Assembly (NCBI GenBank): GCA_023436615.1
Contig: JAEZIO010000023.1
Location: 1 to 40,574 of the forward strand
Length of the DNA stretch: 40,574 bases
Direction of reading: 5' to 3'
Source: Pseudomonadota bacterium
GTDB taxonomy: Bacteria; Pseudomonadota; Alphaproteobacteria; Sphingomonadales; Sphingomonadaceae
A program made the translations under genes and the position numbers. The notes beneath the pieces are model-generated. The model was not told the origin of the DNA. It made no database searches and worked only from the letters and a program-made list of their open reading frames with translations. The stretch's first letter is position 1. Each line of letters opens with the position of its first letter. Of this stretch, positions 7,915 to 16,416 are shown in pieces.

Positions 7915-8898
7915 TTACCGCCCGAGGAGCCTGCGCACGGCCGCCACCGCCCTTTCGACAGGATCATGATCGAGTCTTCCGGCTAGCGGCTCCTGGAGTG
8001 TCCCGGCGAGGCGCTTTTGGAGAACGTTGGTCCAGAAGCGGCGAATGTCGCGGACGGGCACCGGCAGGCCGACATCGGCTCCCCTATAAAACAGTCGGCC
8101 CAGGAGCGTCTTTTCCGGCAGGACCAGCCCTACCGGTTTTCCGGTCGAGACCGCGTCGGAGACCATCGCGACGCTGTCTGCTGTGACGGCGATCTCGTCG
8201 GCGTCCTGGAGCAACACCGGATATCGCGGAAAGCTGCCGGACACGAGCGCATGGTCGCGCCCCGTCAGGGCTGACGCCACGCCATTCATCAGCGCGTCGG
8301 AAGTCCGCGCGCTGCTCACGGCTATGACGCTTCCGCCTTTTGCGAGGAGCGACGAAGCTGCGGCTGCAACGGCTGCGGGAGTCAATCGCCACATGAAGGT
8401 TGCTCCGCCGATCAACAGGAGGCGGTGCGGTCGCTGCTGCCGCCCCAGCCATTCCCGTTCCTCGCGCGTTGGATTGAGGCTCGGCGCGGTGCTGATCCCG
8501 ACCGGCAACGCTATTACATTGGAGCGCTCGGGCACGGCATATTGGCAGGTCGTGATCACGAGATCGAAATTCGCGGGGTCCATCCGCGGATTGCCGAGAC
8601 GGACAAGCTTCGATCGGCCTAGCGAGCGCCTGCGAATCTCGAGGGCGGCCGGCACGCTTCGGTTGCCGATTCCCAGGACCAGCTCCGGCCACGGCGGCCG
8701 CAGCTCTCGTCGCGAAGCTGCGTCGAGAGACGCGAAGGTCGGTGCGAGCAGTGCCGGCGGGACGCGATGTAAAGAATTGTAGCGCAGCTCGACGGCGCGG
8801 AACGGGACTCCAAGCTCGGAGGCCAGCCGCAGAAGCTGATTGTTGTCGCCCGTCTTCTGGCCCAGCAATACCCAGACGGGGGGCGGTCCCGACGCCAT
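7915..8898 (-). CDS. ELM1/GtrOC1-family protein, second copy
   Basis: A 327-residue protein of the family named after plant mitochondrial-fission factor ELM1, which in bacteria is thought to be a GT-B-like surface-glycan protein. It opens with VWVLLGQKTGDNNQLLRLA and has RLGNPRMDPANFDLVITT, LLLIGGATFMWRL and the C-terminal TADSVAMVSDAVSTGKPVGL. The last two resemble the nucleotide-sugar-binding half of GT-B enzymes. It starts with an ATG overlapping the stop of the preceding gene by one base (TGATG). It is clearly paralogous to that neighbour: both have a VPxA motif in the first half, a GxPR-x4-FDLV-x-TT-x-QY block and an RD-x-RRFW motif. It converges with the glycosyltransferase-like gene, leaving two bases between stops. 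Enzymatic activity has not been inferred beyond the fold. Confidence 0.82.
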   Translation of the reverse strand: MASGPPPVWVLLGQKTGDNNQLLRLASELGVPFRAVELRYNSLHRVPPALLAPTFASLDAASRRELRPPWPELVLGIGNRSVPAALEIRRRSLGRSKLVRLGNPRMDPANFDLVITTCQYAVPERSNVIALPVGISTAPSLNPTREEREWLGRQQRPHRLLLIGGATFMWRLTPAAVAAAASSLLAKGGSVIAVSSARTSDALMNGVASALTGRDHALVSGSFPRYPVLLQDADEIAVTADSVAMVSDAVSTGKPVGLVLPEKTLLGRLFYRGADVGLPVPVRDIRRFWTNVLQKRLAGTLQEPLAGRLDHDPVERAVAAVRRLLGR

Positions 8899-9914
8899 CA
8901 GGCCGGCAGCTTCCCGAAGCTACGCTCCAATAGCGCCCTGACCTCGCGGGCGGCATCGATGACCGGGTTCGGGGATTTGCTCGCGATCGGGTGATCGAAA
9001 CTGCCCGCCAGCTTGTTTTCGATCACGAAGTTCCAGAATCGCCGAAGATCGCGCCGTTCGGTACGCTCGTCCAATGTCGATCCGAGCACCAGCCGCCCGA
9101 CCCAGTTCATCTCGATTGGGACGATTCCGACCGGCTTACCGGCGATGATCGACTCCGAAATCATCGAGATGCTGTCGGCCGTCGGGAACAGCGCGTCGGC
9201 ATCGGCAAGAAGGACGGCGAAGCGCGGAAACTCGTGCCGAAGCACGCGCCACTCGCATGACGATCCTTCGAGCCGTTCCTCGATCGCATCCAGCACCTCG
9301 TCGGTCGTGCGCGCGCTGCGCGCTACGATCAGCGACCCTCCGGCGGCGTGGGCTCGACGCGCCAGCTTTTCGGCGATGCCGGCGACATATTTCGGCGCTA
9401 GTGCCCAGTGTCGGGTTTTCCCGCCGAGCATGAGCAGAAGGTGCGGGCGCGGCAGCGAATCGAGCCACGCCGATTCCTCGCTCGTAGGTTTCGGAACCTC
9501 GCGATAGCGACTCATGGCGAGCGGCAGGAGCCGCATCGACGGCCCCGTCGGAGTTCGATACTGCCGGGTCGTGTAAACGAGGTCGAACTGCTCGGGCGGT
9601 ACTCGCGGGTGGCCGATGAGCACGAGCCGCGTGCGACCGCCACTCTGCTCCTGCACCCAGCGCGCGACCGGGACCGCGCGCCGCCCGACGAGGATGATGA
9701 GGTCGGGCCACGGGGGAATAAGTGTCCTGTCGCGGACGTTCTGGGCCACGGAAATCGGGCTTGCCCCCATATATTTGCCGCTGAGCCAGAACCGCCAGTT
9801 GAAGATCAGCTTGCGCGTCTCGAATGGTAGCCTCAATTCTTCCGCCAGGGCATAGACCTGGGCGTCGTCACCAGGACGATTGCCGGGGATCACCCAGATC
9901 CTGGGAAAGCTCAT
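8898..9914 (-). CDS. ELM1/GtrOC1-family protein, first copy
   Basis: A 338-residue member of the ELM1 family, starting MSFPRIWVIPGNRPGDDAQV. Shared family blocks are IGHPRVPPEQFDLVYTTRQY, LLLMLGGKTRHWAL, FPTADSISMISESIIAGKPV and RDLRRFWNFVIENKLAGSF. The start is the ATG at 9914, which overlaps the flippase stop as ATGA; the same frame is open further upstream only as antisense-like noise over the flippase. Tight coupling to a flippase on one side and a paralogue on the other points to assembly or export of a surface glycan. The name 'mitochondrial fission' is historical and should not be read as a function here. Confidence 0.85.
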   Translation of the reverse strand: MSFPRIWVIPGNRPGDDAQVYALAEELRLPFETRKLIFNWRFWLSGKYMGASPISVAQNVRDRTLIPPWPDLIILVGRRAVPVARWVQEQSGGRTRLVLIGHPRVPPEQFDLVYTTRQYRTPTGPSMRLLPLAMSRYREVPKPTSEESAWLDSLPRPHLLLMLGGKTRHWALAPKYVAGIAEKLARRAHAAGGSLIVARSARTTDEVLDAIEERLEGSSCEWRVLRHEFPRFAVLLADADALFPTADSISMISESIIAGKPVGIVPIEMNWVGRLVLGSTLDERTERRDLRRFWNFVIENKLAGSFDHPIASKSPNPVIDAAREVRALLERSFGKLPA

Positions 9915-11212
9915 TGGCGCTGCATCCGGCGATACTCCCGCCACAGCTGCAGGCCCACCAGCAGCACGTAAATGGCGGTGCCGACGACAAAGGCGGCCGC
10001 CGCGCCTTGGACGCCGAAACGCCAGCTCAGCGGCGCCACGATCGCGAAATAGACGATCGTGCCCACGATCCGCGCCTTCAGCGGTGCCTCGGATCGGTCC
10101 AGCGAGTAGAGCATGGGCTCGGCGGCAAAGAAAATCATCGCAAGCAGCGGCGCGATGATCAGCACGACCAGCACCGCATAGGCGGGAAGGAATTGCGCGC
10201 CGAATATCAGGCTGATTAGCTCTTCGCCCGCCAGTCCTACCAGGAGCACGGCGGCGATGCCGAACATCGCCGCGATCGCGGCTCCGCGAACCATCAGCTT
10301 CCACGGACGCTTCGTCTTTGGATCGAGCCGCATCACCTCGGGATAAAAGGCGCGCGCGAGCATGTCCGTCGGCTTCTGGGCGCTGTCCGACAGTGTCGCC
10401 GCGACCCGGTAAAATGCCGCGCTCGCCGGACCGAGAAGGCCGCCGACGATGAGCCGGGCGACGGGGCCCCAGGCTGCGGTCAGGCTGGACGTGAGGTTTA
10501 CGCGGATTGCGAACCGCCACGCGTCCTTCAGCGGGTGAGGGTTCAACGTCGGCTTGAGCGCATCGGTCATGTCGCGGCGCTTCAGTTCGCGCCAGGTGAG
10601 CCACCAGAGATAGAGGTCGCCGCCGAGGTCGGTCACGTACCAGATCGCTACATAAGCGACGAAGGGCGCGTCGACCCACCAGGCGAACCCCGCCATGATC
10701 GCACGCGCGATCGGGTAGGTTATGCCGCCCCAGCTCACGAGGTCGAACCTGTCGAGCGTGCGCAGCACGCCGCCCGGCGTCATTGCCTGCATCGTGGGGA
10801 TGACGGTGCAGTAGAGCACGGCAATCAGGATGTAGTCGTCGGGAATGCCGAACCAGCCGCCGATGAACGGAAGCACCGCCATCGCCACAAGCATCCCGAT
10901 GAGTCCGCTCAGCAGATCGAGCCCGAACGAAAATCCCGTGGCGACCTTGAAATCCTCGGGCCGGCCCGCTGCGAGCCCTTGCCCGCCGTAGCGCACGACG
11001 ATCTGCCATGACTGGAACTTGCTGAGGCTGCTCGCTGCCTGCGCATAGCTGTGAATGAGGATTAGAAGCCCGAACAGGATCACGCCGAGCGCCCGGCCCG
11101 TGAAGGCGAGCGTCGCAATCGACGCGATCGCCGCGACGATCCGCGACGCGCCGAGATAGCTGCTGTTCTTCAGCAGCGAACGCATGTGCTGGTCCTTGAA
11201 CCAATGGCGCAT
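9911..11212 (-). CDS. Oligosaccharide flippase (Wzx/PST-type, MOP superfamily)
   Basis: A 433-residue inner-membrane protein with about 12 hydrophobic segments, in the polysaccharide transporter branch of the MOP exporters. These proteins flip lipid-linked oligosaccharides from the cytoplasmic to the periplasmic face. Typical features are the N-terminal SSYLGASRIVAAIASIATLAFTGR segment, the central RFAIRVNLTSS and LIVGGLLGPASAAFYRVAAT (helix 7-8 region), and KPTDMLARAFYPE before the second bundle. The ATG at 11212 gives the complete first helix; a second Met at 11185 is an alternative start. It heads a three-gene minus-strand operon with both ELM1-family genes. The cargo is unknown but the neighbouring Kdo-type genes suggest a capsule- or LPS-like glycan. 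Confidence 0.82.
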   Translation of the reverse strand: MRHWFKDQHMRSLLKNSSYLGASRIVAAIASIATLAFTGRALGVILFGLLILIHSYAQAASSLSKFQSWQIVVRYGGQGLAAGRPEDFKVATGFSFGLDLLSGLIGMLVAMAVLPFIGGWFGIPDDYILIAVLYCTVIPTMQAMTPGGVLRTLDRFDLVSWGGITYPIARAIMAGFAWWVDAPFVAYVAIWYVTDLGGDLYLWWLTWRELKRRDMTDALKPTLNPHPLKDAWRFAIRVNLTSSLTAAWGPVARLIVGGLLGPASAAFYRVAATLSDSAQKPTDMLARAFYPEVMRLDPKTKRPWKLMVRGAAIAAMFGIAAVLLVGLAGEELISLIFGAQFLPAYAVLVVLIIAPLLAMIFFAAEPMLYSLDRSEAPLKARIVGTIVYFAIVAPLSWRFGVQGAAAAFVVGTAIYVLLVGLQLWREYRRMQRQ

Positions 11213-11255
11213 GCGCGCGCGCTTAGGCGAAACTGCGGTGCGTGTCGCTAGCTGC

Positions 11256-13295
11256 TCAAGCGGGTTCGGGCACCCGTTGCTGAACGACCTTGTCCGCCAG
11301 CGGCCCGTTGAGTTCGGCCAGATGGTCGAACTCCGCCTCGTAGCTCGCCAGTCCCTGGCTTTGGGACCTGAGCTCAGCCTCGAGCCCGCTGAGCTCCGCT
11401 TCCGGAATCACGGCGTCGATCCGGTCCCATCCGCTCCATCCGTCCCGCGGACCCATTCCGAGCATTTGCCCGCGGCGGCTCGCGACGGCGGAGCTTACGC
11501 GGCTCGCGGCGCTCGACGGGCACAGGACCGTCACCTTGTGCATGGGCTCGAGCAGGTGCGGGGCCGCGGCAGCGAGCGCTTCGGCCATGGCAAGGCGCCC
11601 CGCAAACCGGAACGCAAGCTCCGAACTGTCGACGCTGTGATAGCTGCCGTCGACGAGCGTCACCGCGACGTCCACGACCGGGAAGCCGAGCGGTCCCTTG
11701 CGCATGGCTTCGCGGACTCCGGCTTCCACAGCGGGGATCCATTGCTTCGGGATCGCGCCGCCGGTGATCCGCTCGCTGAACTGGAAGCCGGAACCGCGCG
11801 GCAGCGGCTTCACCTCGATGATGACGTCGCCGAACTGCCCGTGGCCGCCGGATTGCTTCTTGTGCCGGCCTTTCTGAGTCACCGAACGACGGACCGACTC
11901 GCGATATCCAATCGTCGGCGCGCGCGATTTCACGTCCACGCCGTAGCGGCGCTTGAGGCGCGCCAGCACCGTCGTCAGATGCTCGTCGTTGATGCCGCGG
12001 AGCCGCATCTCGTGCGTGTCCTCGTCCTGCTCCAGCTGAAGCGCCGAATCTTCCTCCAGCAGCCGGTGCAGGGCGCCGGAAAGTTTGACGTCGTCCTTGC
12101 GATCGGCCGGTTCGATCGCGAACGTGCAGTTGCGGGCGGGATAGGCGATTTCGATGTCCGGCGGCAGCGTCCCGCTGCTCAGCCATTCGCCGGCTTTGAC
12201 AGAATCGATCTTGGCTACCGCGACGATATCGCCGTTGCGGGCCTCGCCGACCTTCTGGGTCTTCTCGCCCTGGACGGTAAACAAGGCGCCGAGGCGTGCC
12301 GCCTGGCCGCCGCGCGTCTTGAGATCCGATCCTTCCGCAATTCGGCCACCGAGCGCGCGCGCCAGAGCCAGCCGTCCGACCGTGCCGCCGCTGTGGACCT
12401 TGAAGACGTAGAGCGCGGGGTCGCTGACCTCCAATCGGCCGGCGGCGCTTTCCGGCCCGGGCGTCTCGTGGCGCAGCGCCTTCAGCAAGCGGCCGATGCC
12501 CCAGCCGCTGTCGGCCGACCCGAACAGTACCGGCACGCCGAGGCTTTGGCCCGTTTCCCTGGCCAAATCCTCGAGGATCCGGTCGCGGCTCGGCTCCTGG
12601 TCCATCAACAGCTGCTCGAGAAGCTCATCGTCATGGTCCGCGAGCTGCTCGAGCATGTGGTTGCGGGCTTCGTGCTCCCGGTCCTGGAGGTCGCCCGGGA
12701 TTTCGATCTGCTCGCTATCCTTGCCGCTGTAGTGAAACGCCCGTTCGAGGGCCAAATCGACGAAGCCGGTGATCTTTTCGCCTTCGCGAATGGGGATCTG
12801 GCGAGCGATCAGCTGGGAAACGCTTATCGGTTGCAGAGCGGAGAGGAGGTCGCGAATGCGGCCGTGCGCCTGGTCGATGCGATTGACGAAGATCAGGTGC
12901 GGAATGCCCAATTCATCCAGCGCGCGGAGCGCGGGAGCGGCAAGCGGGGCCCGCGCAGGGTCCGGGTCGACGACGACGATCGCGATGTCCGCCACGGCGA
13001 TCGCGCGCGCCCCGTCCGCTGCGAAGCCGACCGAGCCGGGACAATCGACGAGCGCAAAATGATCGCCCAGATAATCGAAATTGTAGAGGTTGAGCTCGGT
13101 CGAGCCGCCGCGCGATCGCGCCTCCGGGCTGAAATCGCCGATGCTCGTGCCGTTGGCTACCGATCCGTGGCGATCGGTTGCGCCCGCGGAATAGAGGATG
13201 GCCTCGGCAACGCTGGTCTTGCCTGCGCCGGCCGGTCCGACCAGCGCAATGACTCGAGTGCCGTTGGATTTACCGCCGTTCGAATTCTCGGGCAT
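11256..13295 (-). CDS. EF-G-like translational GTPase with altered switch II
   Basis: A 679-residue paralogue of elongation factor G with the same five-domain layout. The P-loop is VGPAGAGKTS (residues 19-28). Switch II reads DCPGSVGF (from D84) where EF-G has DTPGHVDF, so the catalytic His is Ser. The base-specificity motif is NRID (138-141) instead of NKMD. Domain IV is recognisable by KKQSGGHGQFGDV and domain V by LLEPMHKVTVLCP. The ATG at 13295 follows AGAGGAGAG at suitable spacing. Such EF-G-like proteins occur in many alphaproteobacteria beside a normal fusA; their role is not established. The missing His argues against fast ribosome-stimulated GTP hydrolysis of the usual kind. It lies alone between the flippase operon and yihY. 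Confidence 0.85.
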   Translation of the reverse strand: MPENSNGGKSNGTRVIALVGPAGAGKTSVAEAILYSAGATDRHGSVANGTSIGDFSPEARSRGGSTELNLYNFDYLGDHFALVDCPGSVGFAADGARAIAVADIAIVVVDPDPARAPLAAPALRALDELGIPHLIFVNRIDQAHGRIRDLLSALQPISVSQLIARQIPIREGEKITGFVDLALERAFHYSGKDSEQIEIPGDLQDREHEARNHMLEQLADHDDELLEQLLMDQEPSRDRILEDLARETGQSLGVPVLFGSADSGWGIGRLLKALRHETPGPESAAGRLEVSDPALYVFKVHSGGTVGRLALARALGGRIAEGSDLKTRGGQAARLGALFTVQGEKTQKVGEARNGDIVAVAKIDSVKAGEWLSSGTLPPDIEIAYPARNCTFAIEPADRKDDVKLSGALHRLLEEDSALQLEQDEDTHEMRLRGINDEHLTTVLARLKRRYGVDVKSRAPTIGYRESVRRSVTQKGRHKKQSGGHGQFGDVIIEVKPLPRGSGFQFSERITGGAIPKQWIPAVEAGVREAMRKGPLGFPVVDVAVTLVDGSYHSVDSSELAFRFAGRLAMAEALAAAAPHLLEPMHKVTVLCPSSAASRVSSAVASRRGQMLGMGPRDGWSGWDRIDAVIPEAELSGLEAELRSQSQGLASYEAEFDHLAELNGPLADKVVQQRVPEPA

Positions 13296-13444
13296 GCGAC
13301 TCTCCTCTCGTCCGTGTCAGCGGGCGCGCGAGTCGCTTCTGATGAAGGCGCTCACGCGCTCTTCCGAAACGAACAGCGTCGGACACAATCGCGGCGAAGG
13401 CAAGCCCCTCGGAACAGCAGTCCGCCTCATGTTTTTGTCGCCTG

Positions 13445-14479
13445 ATGGCAAAGCAGAAATACAGGAAGGACCTCGGCCACCACGCCCGGTCGCCGCTGGA
13501 GATGCCCCGCCGCGCATGGTCGGAAATCGCGAAGCGGACCTGGACACGCACGTGGCAGGACAATGTCGGGCTCATCGCCGCGGGAGTGACCTATTACGGC
13601 TTCCTCGCGCTCGTGCCGCTGCTCGGCATCATCGTCATGCTGTACGGCTTGTTCGCCCAGCCCTCGACCGTCGTCAGCAACGTCCAGGCGATGACCACCA
13701 TCCTGCCGCCGGACGTATCGACGCTGATCGCGGACCAGCTCATCGCCGCGGTGAAGACGACCAAGCAAACGCACGGCGCCGGAATCCTCGTGGCACTGCT
13801 CGTCGCGCTGTACGGCGGCACCAACGGTGCCGGCGCGATCATCACCGCGCTCAACATCGCCTATGAGGAAAAGGAGAAGCGTTCGCTCGGCCATTTCTAC
13901 CTCATCGCGGCAATCATGACCGTGGGTGCGGTAATCATCGCCGTGGTCGCTCTGGCCGGCACGACGACGCTCGCTTTCCTGGGCAATTTCGCGCCCGATG
14001 CCTCGCCAGTCATGGTCACGCTCGGCAAGACGGCGGGCTATGTCGGAATGACGCTGGTCGCCGCGGCGGTCGCCGCCACGCTCTACCGCTTCGCGCCGTC
14101 GCGGGAGGACGCCCAGTGGCGATGGATCACTCCCGGCTCGCTGTTCGCGGCAGTCACCTGGCTGCTTCTGACGCTTGCCTTCAGTTTCTACGTGACCAGC
14201 GTCACCGATTATAATGTGACCTACGGTTCGCTCGGCACGATCATCGTGGTCCTGACCTGGATCTATTTGTCGGCCTACGCACTGATCTTCGGGGCCGAGC
14301 TCAACAGCGAAATCGAGCACCAGACGGCAAAGGACAGCACCACCGGCAAGCCCGAGCCGCTCGGGAAGCGCGGCGCCTGGGCCGCCGATCATGTCGCCGA
14401 CAGCGACGAGCCCGACCGGAAGGATGCGCCGTCGATGGCGGAGGCGACACCCGAAGCGCCGACCGCGAAGAAATCCTAG
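13445..14479 (+). CDS. YihY/BrkB-family inner-membrane protein
   Basis: A 344-residue integral membrane protein of the YihY/virulence factor BrkB family, whose biochemical role is unclear. Family features are the first-helix GLIAAGVTYYGFLALVPLL, the GAGAIITALNIAYEEKEKR loop, RFAPSREDAQWRWITPGSLF, and the last helix pair with YGSLGTIIVVLTWIYLSAY followed by IFGAELNSEIE. About six membrane segments are visible. The C-terminal 60 residues are hydrophilic and rich in Pro, Asp and Ala, probably a disordered cytoplasmic tail. The start ATG at 13445 has no clear ribosome site. The gene is divergent from the EF-G-like gene over a 149-nt gap and convergent with rpoH. Confidence 0.9.
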   Translation: MAKQKYRKDLGHHARSPLEMPRRAWSEIAKRTWTRTWQDNVGLIAAGVTYYGFLALVPLLGIIVMLYGLFAQPSTVVSNVQAMTTILPPDVSTLIADQLIAAVKTTKQTHGAGILVALLVALYGGTNGAGAIITALNIAYEEKEKRSLGHFYLIAAIMTVGAVIIAVVALAGTTTLAFLGNFAPDASPVMVTLGKTAGYVGMTLVAAAVAATLYRFAPSREDAQWRWITPGSLFAAVTWLLLTLAFSFYVTSVTDYNVTYGSLGTIIVVLTWIYLSAYALIFGAELNSEIEHQTAKDSTTGKPEPLGKRGAWAADHVADSDEPDRKDAPSMAEATPEAPTAKKS

Positions 14480-14499
14480 GCGGCTGTAAGTTTTGCTTT

Positions 14500-15411
14500 C
14501 TACGCGGCCGGCAAAAGCCGCTTCTCTCCAGCCAGCTTGATCAGCGCCGACTGCAGCTTCTCGAACGCGCGAACCTCGATCTGGCGGATGCGCTCGCGGC
14601 TGACGCCGTAGACCTGGCTGAGCTCCTCGAGCGTCTTCGGATCGTCGGTGAGACGCCGCTCGGTCAGGATGTGCTTCTCGCGGTCGTTGAGCTTCTCCAT
14701 CGCGTCGACGAGCAGGTCGTGACGCACGCGGCTTTCCTCCGCCTCGGCGACCAGCTCGTCCTGGAGCGGGCCGCTGTCGACGAGGAAGTCCTGCCACTGG
14801 CTCTCGCCGCCTTCGTCGCCCTTGAGGCTGACGTTGAGCGAGGTGTCGCCGCCCATCGCCATCCGGCGGTTCATCGAAACGACCTCTTCCTCGGTCACCC
14901 CGAGATCGGTCGCGATCTTCGTGACGTCGGCGGGCTTGAGGTCGCCTTCCTCGAAAGCGTCGATCTGGTTCTTCATGCGGCGCAGGTTGAAGAACAATTT
15001 CTTCTGCGCCGCCGTGGTGCCCATCTTCACGAGGCTCCACGAGCGCAGGATGAATTCCTGAATAGAGGCGCGGATCCACCACATCGCATAGGTGGCGAGC
15101 CGGAAGCCGCGGTCGGGCTCGAACTTTTTCACGCCCTGCATCAGCCCGATATTGCCTTCGCTGATCAGTTCGCTGACCGGCAAGCCGTAGCCGCGGTAGC
15201 CCATGGCGATCTTGGCGACGAGGCGGAGGTGCGAATTGACGAGCTTCGCGGCAGCTTCGGTGTCCCCATGCTCGCGCCAGCGCTTGGCGAGCATATACTC
15301 TTCCTCGGGAGCGAGGATCGGGAACTTCTTGATCTCGGCGAGATAGCGGTTGAGCCCGGCCTCCCCGCCCGAAGCGGGAAGCGAGACAATTCCGCCCGAC
15401 TGTGCTGCCAT
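14500..15411 (-). CDS. rpoH: RNA polymerase heat-shock sigma factor RpoH (sigma-32)
   Basis: A 303-residue sigma factor that directs RNA polymerase to heat-shock promoters. Region 2 shows NSHLRLVAKIAMGYRGYGLP, SEGNIGLMQGVKKFEPDRGF and the -10-recognising YAMWWIRASIQEFILRSWS. The RpoH-specific box QKKLFFNLR follows at about residues 137-145. Region 4 has LTDDPKTLEELSQVYGVSRE and RIRQIEVRAFEKLQ. The start ATG is preceded by GGGAG and AGGA. A GC-rich hairpin lies just upstream of the ribosome site. Alphaproteobacteria often carry two rpoH genes, and which one this is cannot be told. Its neighbour on the same strand is the pseudouridine synthase gene, 57 nt away. Confidence 0.96.
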   Translation of the reverse strand: MAAQSGGIVSLPASGGEAGLNRYLAEIKKFPILAPEEEYMLAKRWREHGDTEAAAKLVNSHLRLVAKIAMGYRGYGLPVSELISEGNIGLMQGVKKFEPDRGFRLATYAMWWIRASIQEFILRSWSLVKMGTTAAQKKLFFNLRRMKNQIDAFEEGDLKPADVTKIATDLGVTEEEVVSMNRRMAMGGDTSLNVSLKGDEGGESQWQDFLVDSGPLQDELVAEAEESRVRHDLLVDAMEKLNDREKHILTERRLTDDPKTLEELSQVYGVSRERIRQIEVRAFEKLQSALIKLAGEKRLLPAA

Positions 15412-15428
15412 TCTTGTCCTACTCCCTT

Positions 15429-15459
15429 GGCCGGCGCTTCTCGTTCCGAGCGCCTGGCC
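15429..15459 (-). other. Hairpin between rluD-like gene and rpoH start
   Basis: Arms 15429-15438 and 15449-15459 pair over 10 bp with one bulged base and a 10-nt loop. No T run follows on either strand, so it is a poor rho-independent terminator. It sits about 17 nt upstream of the rpoH start codon. It could affect translation or mRNA stability of rpoH, but the ribosome site itself is not in the stem. Confidence 0.4.
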
Positions 15460-15468
15460 GGTTAATTC

Positions 15469-16416
15469 CTATACACGAAGGTGGTTGAACAGTTCCTGCA
15501 TGTCCGCTGGCATGCCGCTGGAGAACGACAGGCGGTGCTTCGTTACGGGGTGGGTAAAGCCCAGCGCCGCAGCATGTAAAGCCTGACGCTGAAAACCGAG
15601 CCTTTTCAAAACGTCGCTATGGCCCTTGGAATGGCCATAGACCGGATCGCCGAGCAAAGGATGGCCGATCGATGCCATGTGCACGCGCACCTGGTGCGTG
15701 CGGCCGGTCTCCAGCGAACATTCGACGAGCGACGCGTCGCGGAGCACTTCCAGCCGCTTCCAGTGGGTCACGGCGCGCTTGCCGCGCCCGCCTTCGACGA
15801 TCGCGATCTTCTTGCGATTGGCGGCCGAGCGGGCGAGGGACGCGTCCACGGTTCCGCTACCCGCATTCGGCACGCCCGCGACGATCGCCAGGTAACGGCG
15901 GTCGACGCTGTGGGCAGCGAACTGCTTCGCCAGCCCTTCATGCGCGACGTCGGTCTTGGCGACGACGAGAAGGCCCGAAGTGTCCTTGTCGATGCGATGG
16001 ACGATGCCAGGGCGGGCAACACCGCCGATCCCCGACAATGACCCGCCGCAATGGTGAAGAAGGGCGTTGACCAATGTGCCATCCAGGTTCCCTGCCGCCG
16101 GGTGGACGACAAGGCCGGCCGGCTTGTCGAGGACCAGTAGGTGCGGATCCTCGAAGACGATGGTGAGGGGGATGTCCTGAGCCACGTTGTGGGCGGTCTT
16201 CGGCTCGGGCACTTCGAGCCGGAAGCGCTCGTCGCCACGGACCTTGGTGGCCGGATCGCGGAGCGCGGTATCGCCCGTGGTGAGGCCGCCGGAGCGGATC
16301 AGTGCTTTCAGCCGCTCGCGCGACAGGGTGGGTACAGCCGCCGCGAGCGCGCGGTCGAGACGCCAGCCGTTATGAGCCGGCTCGAGCTTCACCTCGATTG
16401 TCTGACTTCCCCCCAC
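15469..16416 (-). CDS. RluA-family pseudouridine synthase, RluD type
   Basis: A 315-residue enzyme that isomerises uridine to pseudouridine, most likely in helix 69 of 23S rRNA (RluD function). An N-terminal S4 RNA-binding domain is seen in GWRLDRALAAAVPTLSRERL. The catalytic domain has VLDKPAGLVVHPAAGN and the active-site motif RIDKDTSGLLVVAKT with its conserved Asp. It continues with TGRTHQVRVHMASIGHPLLG and ALHAAALGFTHP. The GTG at 16416 is chosen because the S4 domain of RluD starts about 15 residues from the N-terminus. The frame stays open to 16665, but that extension is low-complexity and unlike the family. A GTG at 16392 is another possible start. The gene lies upstream of rpoH on the same strand. 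Confidence 0.88.
   Translation of the reverse strand: MGGSQTIEVKLEPAHNGWRLDRALAAAVPTLSRERLKALIRSGGLTTGDTALRDPATKVRGDERFRLEVPEPKTAHNVAQDIPLTIVFEDPHLLVLDKPAGLVVHPAAGNLDGTLVNALLHHCGGSLSGIGGVARPGIVHRIDKDTSGLLVVAKTDVAHEGLAKQFAAHSVDRRYLAIVAGVPNAGSGTVDASLARSAANRKKIAIVEGGRGKRAVTHWKRLEVLRDASLVECSLETGRTHQVRVHMASIGHPLLGDPVYGHSKGHSDVLKRLGFQRQALHAAALGFTHPVTKHRLSFSSGMPADMQELFNHLRV

Noticed and set aside
9915..11204. Upstream extension of the first ELM1-family frame over the flippase gene
   Set aside because: It is an alternative frame of the flippase gene on the same strand; the ATG at 9914 starts the homologous region and forms an ATGA overlap.
11184..13445. Plus-strand 753-codon frame opposite the EF-G-like gene
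   Set aside because: An antisense shadow, rich in Arg, Ala and His with no motif; the minus-strand frame carries all GTPase motifs.
14504..14521. GCGGC/GCCGC hairpin after yihY as a terminator
   Set aside because: It lies inside the rpoH coding region and is followed by TTCTCT rather than a T run; too weak to call.
13427..15082. Minus-strand 551-codon frame across yihY and rpoH
   Set aside because: It crosses two well-supported genes in other frames and shows only charged low-complexity residues.
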